Below, piece after piece: positions 61,438-64,000 of a stretch of 64,000 nt of DNA. Position numbers and translations under genes: made by a program. The notes under the pieces are model-generated. The model saw nothing but the letters and a program-made list of their open reading frames with translations, was not told the origin of the DNA and made no database searches. The stretch's first letter is position 1. Each line of letters opens with the position of its first letter. Source of the DNA: Myxococcota bacterium (GTDB taxonomy: Bacteria > Myxococcota_A > Bradymonadia > UBA7976 > UBA1532); contig CAUJDF010000091.1 of NCBI GenBank assembly GCA_963169045.1, forward strand, positions 1-64,000, written 5' to 3'.

Positions 61438-62293
61438 AGTTCATGCTGGTGCCGATGCCCAGCGACATCAGCGCGATCATCGACGCGCGGCGGCCCGACT
61501 GGTCGGCCGGGTCGTCGCCGAAGACGTGGTCGACGGTGACGCGGCTCCACAGCGGCAGGTCGCCGCCGACCGGGAAGGCGACGCCCATCGCCCAGCGCAG
61601 GCCGTAGATGCCGTTCGCCGGCTCGTACGTCGGCTCGAGCATCAGCTCAAACTGCGGTGAGATGGCCGTGAATCCCGCCGAGACGTTGGCGACGGTAGCG
61701 GCCTCCCGCGTGGACGCGGTGCCGTACGCGTCGCGGTACGTCTTCTCCTCGAAGCTCCACAGCGACGCGCCGCCGGAGAGGCCGATGAAGATGGGCACCT
61801 TGCGGTTCGCGTAGTACTCGGTCGTGCGGATCACCTGCCCGCCCTCCACCCGGTCCGAATACGACAGGACGACGTTGTGCGTGCCGCGGTAGCCGAGGCC
61901 CTTCGCGAGCACCACCTGGCCGCGCGCCCCCCACCGCGGCGCCCCGCCGAGCGGGTTGTAGACGCCCTGCAGGTTGACGAGCGCGATGTCGAGGTCGAGG
62001 TGGGCGTGCAGGTCCACGCCGGCCATGTACCCATGCTGGCCATCGACCACCTGATACGGCTGGCCCTCCCAGTCTTCGCGCGTCCAGAAGACGGGCACGT
62101 CGGCCAGGCCGCCCAGGGCCCCGACCCGCAGCAGCGGGAACGTGCCGACGCGGCTGCCGCCGAGGTATGCGTCGTCGCCCGACGCGGCGGCGGCCCGGGG
62201 GGCGCCGCTCGCCAGCATGACGACGACGAGGGCCGCGACGGCGCGAGCGGGGAGGCCGGTCGGCACGGTCGCGCGGGATCGATGACTCGACAT
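61427..62293 (-). CDS. Outer-membrane beta-barrel, unknown function
   Basis: 288 residues with a signal peptide ending near AAAASG. The mature chain is beta-rich with amphipathic strands (WGARGQVVLAKGLGYRGTHN, ISPQFELMLEPTYEPANG) and finishes MSLGIGTSMNFID. It is probably a porin-like or transporter barrel. The 11-base convergent overlap with the CrtA-like gene is noted. No family name is safe from sequence alone. Confidence 0.65.
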   Translation of the reverse strand: MSSHRSRATVPTGLPARAVAALVVVMLASGAPRAAAASGDDAYLGGSRVGTFPLLRVGALGGLADVPVFWTREDWEGQPYQVVDGQHGYMAGVDLHAHLDLDIALVNLQGVYNPLGGAPRWGARGQVVLAKGLGYRGTHNVVLSYSDRVEGGQVIRTTEYYANRKVPIFIGLSGGASLWSFEEKTYRDAYGTASTREAATVANVSAGFTAISPQFELMLEPTYEPANGIYGLRWAMGVAFPVGGDLPLWSRVTVDHVFGDDPADQSGRRASMIALMSLGIGTSMNFID

Positions 62294-62436
62294 CTCGGGT
62301 CGCTCCTGTCTCGCTCGTGGGTCGGCGGGCCTGACTGCGAGACACGTGCCACGGTCGCGGGCGCAGGCCGGACGGCCGGCGCCCGCGTGTGTCGTCGCGT
62401 TCGAACGCGCGGACGAACGTCCGCCGAACGCTCGGA
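62294..62436. other. Non-coding stretch before the fragment region
   Basis: About 140 bases before the first recognisable gene fragment. No clear gene, RNA, repeat or promoter is visible; it would carry the promoter of the minus-strand beta-barrel gene. Confidence 0.5.
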
Positions 62437-62595
62437 CACGACGCCATCCTCCACCTCGTCGGCGAGATCACCGCCGGGCAGCTCATCGTGACGCCGCGGC
62501 CGGGACCGCCCCACGCGAGCAGCGCGTCCGACCAGGAAGTCTTCATTTGGGCGACGACGTGCTCGTGCCCGACATCGCGGGGTCGCGCAGCACCT
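62437..62595 (+). pseudogene. Uma2-family nuclease, fragment with internal deletion
   Basis: Two short matches in different frames. The first (62437-62529) reads HLVGEITAGQLIVTPRPGPP, the N-terminal motif of Uma2 (DUF820) nucleases. The second, in another frame (62541-62585), reads LHLGDDVLVPDIAG, the central motif. The roughly 30 residues that normally separate them are missing, so the gene is a decayed remnant. Confidence 0.65.
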
Positions 62596-62955
62596 CGGGG
62601 AGCTGCGCGCGGCCCTCGGAGCTCCGCCGGCCCGCGAGCTTCACCTCGGCGCGGACGCGCCGCGCGGCGTCGCGCACGTCCGCCGGGTGGTTGCGGTGTG
62701 CATGCGGCGCTCGCTCGAACCGTCGCTGCGCGAGGCCGAGCGCGTGCTGTCGAGGATGGGCGGCACGCCGCGCGCCGCGTTCGCGTCGCGCGTGCGCTTC
62801 CTGCCGCTGGGGCCGCCGCTGTGCGTGCCGCCCGTCGACCGGGGCGTGCTCGACACGCTCGTCGAGGGCCTGTATCGCGGGCGCAAGCTGACGGCGTCGT
62901 ATGCGCCGCGGGGCCAGGAAGCGCGCCCCTACACACTGCACCCGCTCGGGCTCGT
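62582..62955 (+). pseudogene. WYL-domain regulator, central fragment
   Basis: An open stretch with WYL-like sequence: MRRSLEPSLREAERVLSRMG, VLDTLVEGLYRGRKLTASY and YTLHPLGLVS. The last motif is the conserved entry to the WYL beta barrel. The N-terminal HTH and the C-terminal effector part are both missing, and the reading runs into an antisense toxin gene. A remnant of a transcription regulator that often governs defence islands. Confidence 0.55.
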
Positions 62956-63153
62956 CTCGAAGACCTCGACGAGGACGCCGAAGTCGAGGTCGTGGGTGAA
63001 GACGACGCTGCCCTGCGCGCGCGCCCAGGCCATGATCTCGGCATCCGGGGCGCGTGGATCCCCGACCGCCGTCCAGTGAACGGCGTCCAGCCCGTGCGCG
63101 GCGAAGAAGGCGCACCCGGCCGGTGAGAGGTTCATGTCGACGACGAGCTTCAC
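62929..63153 (-). pseudogene. DUF5615 PIN-like toxin, truncated
   Basis: 74 residues from a GTG overlapping the DUF433 stop (GTGA). The start is good DUF5615 (Mut7-C/PIN-like) sequence: VDMNLSPAG, DAEIMAWARAQGSVVFTHDLDFG. After FG the normal continuation is lost and the chain ends with VFETSPSGCSV. Full-length family members have about 110-120 residues, so the C-terminal third is missing. The antisense WYL fragment ends in the same place. Confidence 0.7.
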
Positions 63154-63428
63154 TCGGCGTTCGCCAGCGGAACGTCGAGCGCCTGCGCGCGCCAGGCCGC
63201 GTATTCGAGGGCAGCCTGCAGGTCTCCCGGTTCGAGATACGGGGAGGCGGCCAGGATCTCGGCGTGGGTTCGGCCCCTTGCCATCAGGCCCAGCAACGTG
63301 CCGACCGTGACGCGCATGCCGCGAATGCACGGGCGCCCGCCCATGACGTCCGGATCGAACGTGATGCGCGACTGGCCTGCTCGTACGACCCCGAGAGGTC
63401 GATCGCGATCGACTCGCGGGGCTCGCAC
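63150..63428 (-). CDS. DUF433 antitoxin-like protein
   Basis: 92 residues (the N-terminal ten or so may not be translated; no nearer ATG exists). ITFDPDVMGGRPCIRGMRVTV is the DUF433 signature, followed by an HTH-like stretch ARGRTHAEILAASPYLEPGD. DUF433 proteins are antitoxins of DUF5615 toxins. Overlaps the toxin remnant by four bases, the normal order. Intact here although its toxin is not. Confidence 0.75.
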   Translation of the reverse strand: MRAPRVDRDRPLGVVRAGQSRITFDPDVMGGRPCIRGMRVTVGTLLGLMARGRTHAEILAASPYLEPGDLQAALEYAAWRAQALDVPLANAE

Positions 63429-63444
63429 GACCCCCGGCGCGCCA

Positions 63445-64000
63445 CTACTGCCGGAACGGCAGCGCGTACGTCTCGAACGCGTTCGCGGCGGCGGGCGGCG
63501 GCCCCACGGCGAGCTCGAACGCGCGCCGCCGCGGGTAGAACACGATCGCGTGCGCGTTCAGGTCGCCGAGCGCGGCGCGCCGCAGCGCCGCGCGCACCGC
63601 GTCGGCGTCGCGCAGGTCGGCGCCCGCGAGCGCCGCGCGCCGGTCGCGCGCGAAGCCCGGGTTCTCGGCGAAGTGGTTGATCGCGAAGACGCGCTCGCCG
63701 TGGCGGGCCTCGCGCCGCGCGACGTCCTGCTCGAGCCGCATCACGATCATCGACCGCGGATCGGCCAGCAGCAGGTGCTGGAAGGTGAGGATCGGGCCGA
63801 GCAGCTTCTCGGCGTCCTCGACGGTGCGGCCCTCCTCGAGCACGCGCCGGTACACGAGCGACGTCGGCAGCACGTTCGGCGCCGGCGGGCGGTGCTTCTC
63901 GCCGTACACCTCGAGCACCGCCGCGGTGAGGCCGTGCTCGTTCATGCCCGAGTACACGCCGACGAGCATGGGGAACGCGACGCTGGTGAAGCGGTGCTTC
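63445..64000 (-). CDS. Acyl-CoA:6-APA acyltransferase-like Ntn hydrolase, 5' end beyond window
   Basis: The last 184 codons of a gene that begins beyond the right edge; the frame is open to base 64000 (KHRFTSVAFP at the edge). VYSGMNEHGLTAAVLEVYG, LADPRSMIVMRLEQD and VFAINHFAENPG are typical of the C45/choloylglycine-like Ntn-hydrolase group. The N-terminal nucleophile is not in the window. Family members form or cut amide bonds of acyl-amino compounds. Confidence 0.75.
   Translation of the reverse strand, partial: KHRFTSVAFPMLVGVYSGMNEHGLTAAVLEVYGEKHRPPAPNVLPTSLVYRRVLEEGRTVEDAEKLLGPILTFQHLLLADPRSMIVMRLEQDVARREARHGERVFAINHFAENPGFARDRRAALAGADLRDADAVRAALRRAALGDLNAHAIVFYPRRRAFELAVGPPPAAANAFETYALPFRQ

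Noticed and set aside
62346-63126. Long plus-strand reading frames over the DUF433/DUF5615 region
   Set aside because: They run antisense to a recognisable toxin-antitoxin pair and only short parts match families (Uma2, WYL), so whole-frame genes are not supported.

Overview
The window is very GC-rich DNA (roughly 70-75% by eye) with the gene content of a predatory or soil-type Myxococcota (deltaproteobacteria-like) bacterium. It has three eukaryote-like Ser/Thr protein kinases, two of them fused to AAA/STAND-type ATPase modules, and a CHAT-ATPase-TPR giant protein. It also has many Cys-rich and Gly/Ala-rich lipoproteins, a matrixin-type metalloprotease ending in a MYXO-CTERM-like tail, and dense head-to-tail packing with GTG and TTG starts. 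The assignment to Myxococcota is an inference from this content. The first ~570 bases differ: they are visibly lower in GC, carry the start of an S46 dipeptidyl-peptidase gene, and meet the rest inside a tRNA-Phe whose two acceptor arms do not match. That end probably comes from another genome (assembly chimera) or from an insertion.

Layout. 0-16 kb: tRNA-Phe; a three-gene minus-strand unit (Gly-rich lipoprotein, ECF sigma factor, zinc-finger anti-sigma); a divergent 1366-residue CHAT/cyclase-like/ATPase/TPR protein; a two-gene secreted protein plus metalloprotease unit; a MoaC-GNAT fusion; cob(I)alamin adenosyltransferase; a GNAT enzyme; a zinc-ribbon rhomboid protease; a kinase with a coiled-coil tail; and dihydroorotase. 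16-29 kb: a bacterial alpha-2-macroglobulin lipoprotein with an intact thioester and its usual partner penicillin-binding protein 1C, interrupted by an opposed YceI gene; then a kinase-ATPase, a Cys-rich lipoprotein and an acyl-CoA dehydrogenase. 30-41 kb: a tight minus-strand operon running kinase-ATPase-TPR, permuted-papain lipoprotein, unknown protein, BtaA-like aminocarboxypropyltransferase, GNAT, heme-oxygenase-like diiron oxidase, fatty acid desaturase and PAP2 phosphatase, with a divergent acyl-CoA ligase and Nudix hydrolase. 41-46 kb: an outer-membrane-type lipoprotein, an AraC regulator, and a B12-type radical SAM protein with a short-chain epimerase.

46-56 kb: a fully overlapping seven-gene plus-strand operon for extracytoplasmic redox chemistry (TlpA-like thioredoxin, 973-residue multi-heme protein, small CX4CH cytochrome, DUF4266, DUF3570, a lipoprotein, and a beta-propeller/di-heme peroxidase-like protein), facing a sterol-desaturase-like enzyme and an imelysin. 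56-64 kb: a second B12-type radical SAM protein, a tryptophanase, an unknown protein, a spheroidene-monooxygenase-like protein facing an outer-membrane beta-barrel, a graveyard of gene fragments (Uma2, WYL, truncated DUF5615) beside an intact DUF433 antitoxin-like gene, and the C-terminal part of an Ntn-hydrolase cut by the window end.

The two most unusual units are the 30-39 kb operon, which looks like an undescribed pathway for a homoserine-type (betaine-lipid-like) membrane lipid with no methyltransferase, and the 46-54 kb redox operon. Both are proposals from gene content; neither is proven by sequence alone.
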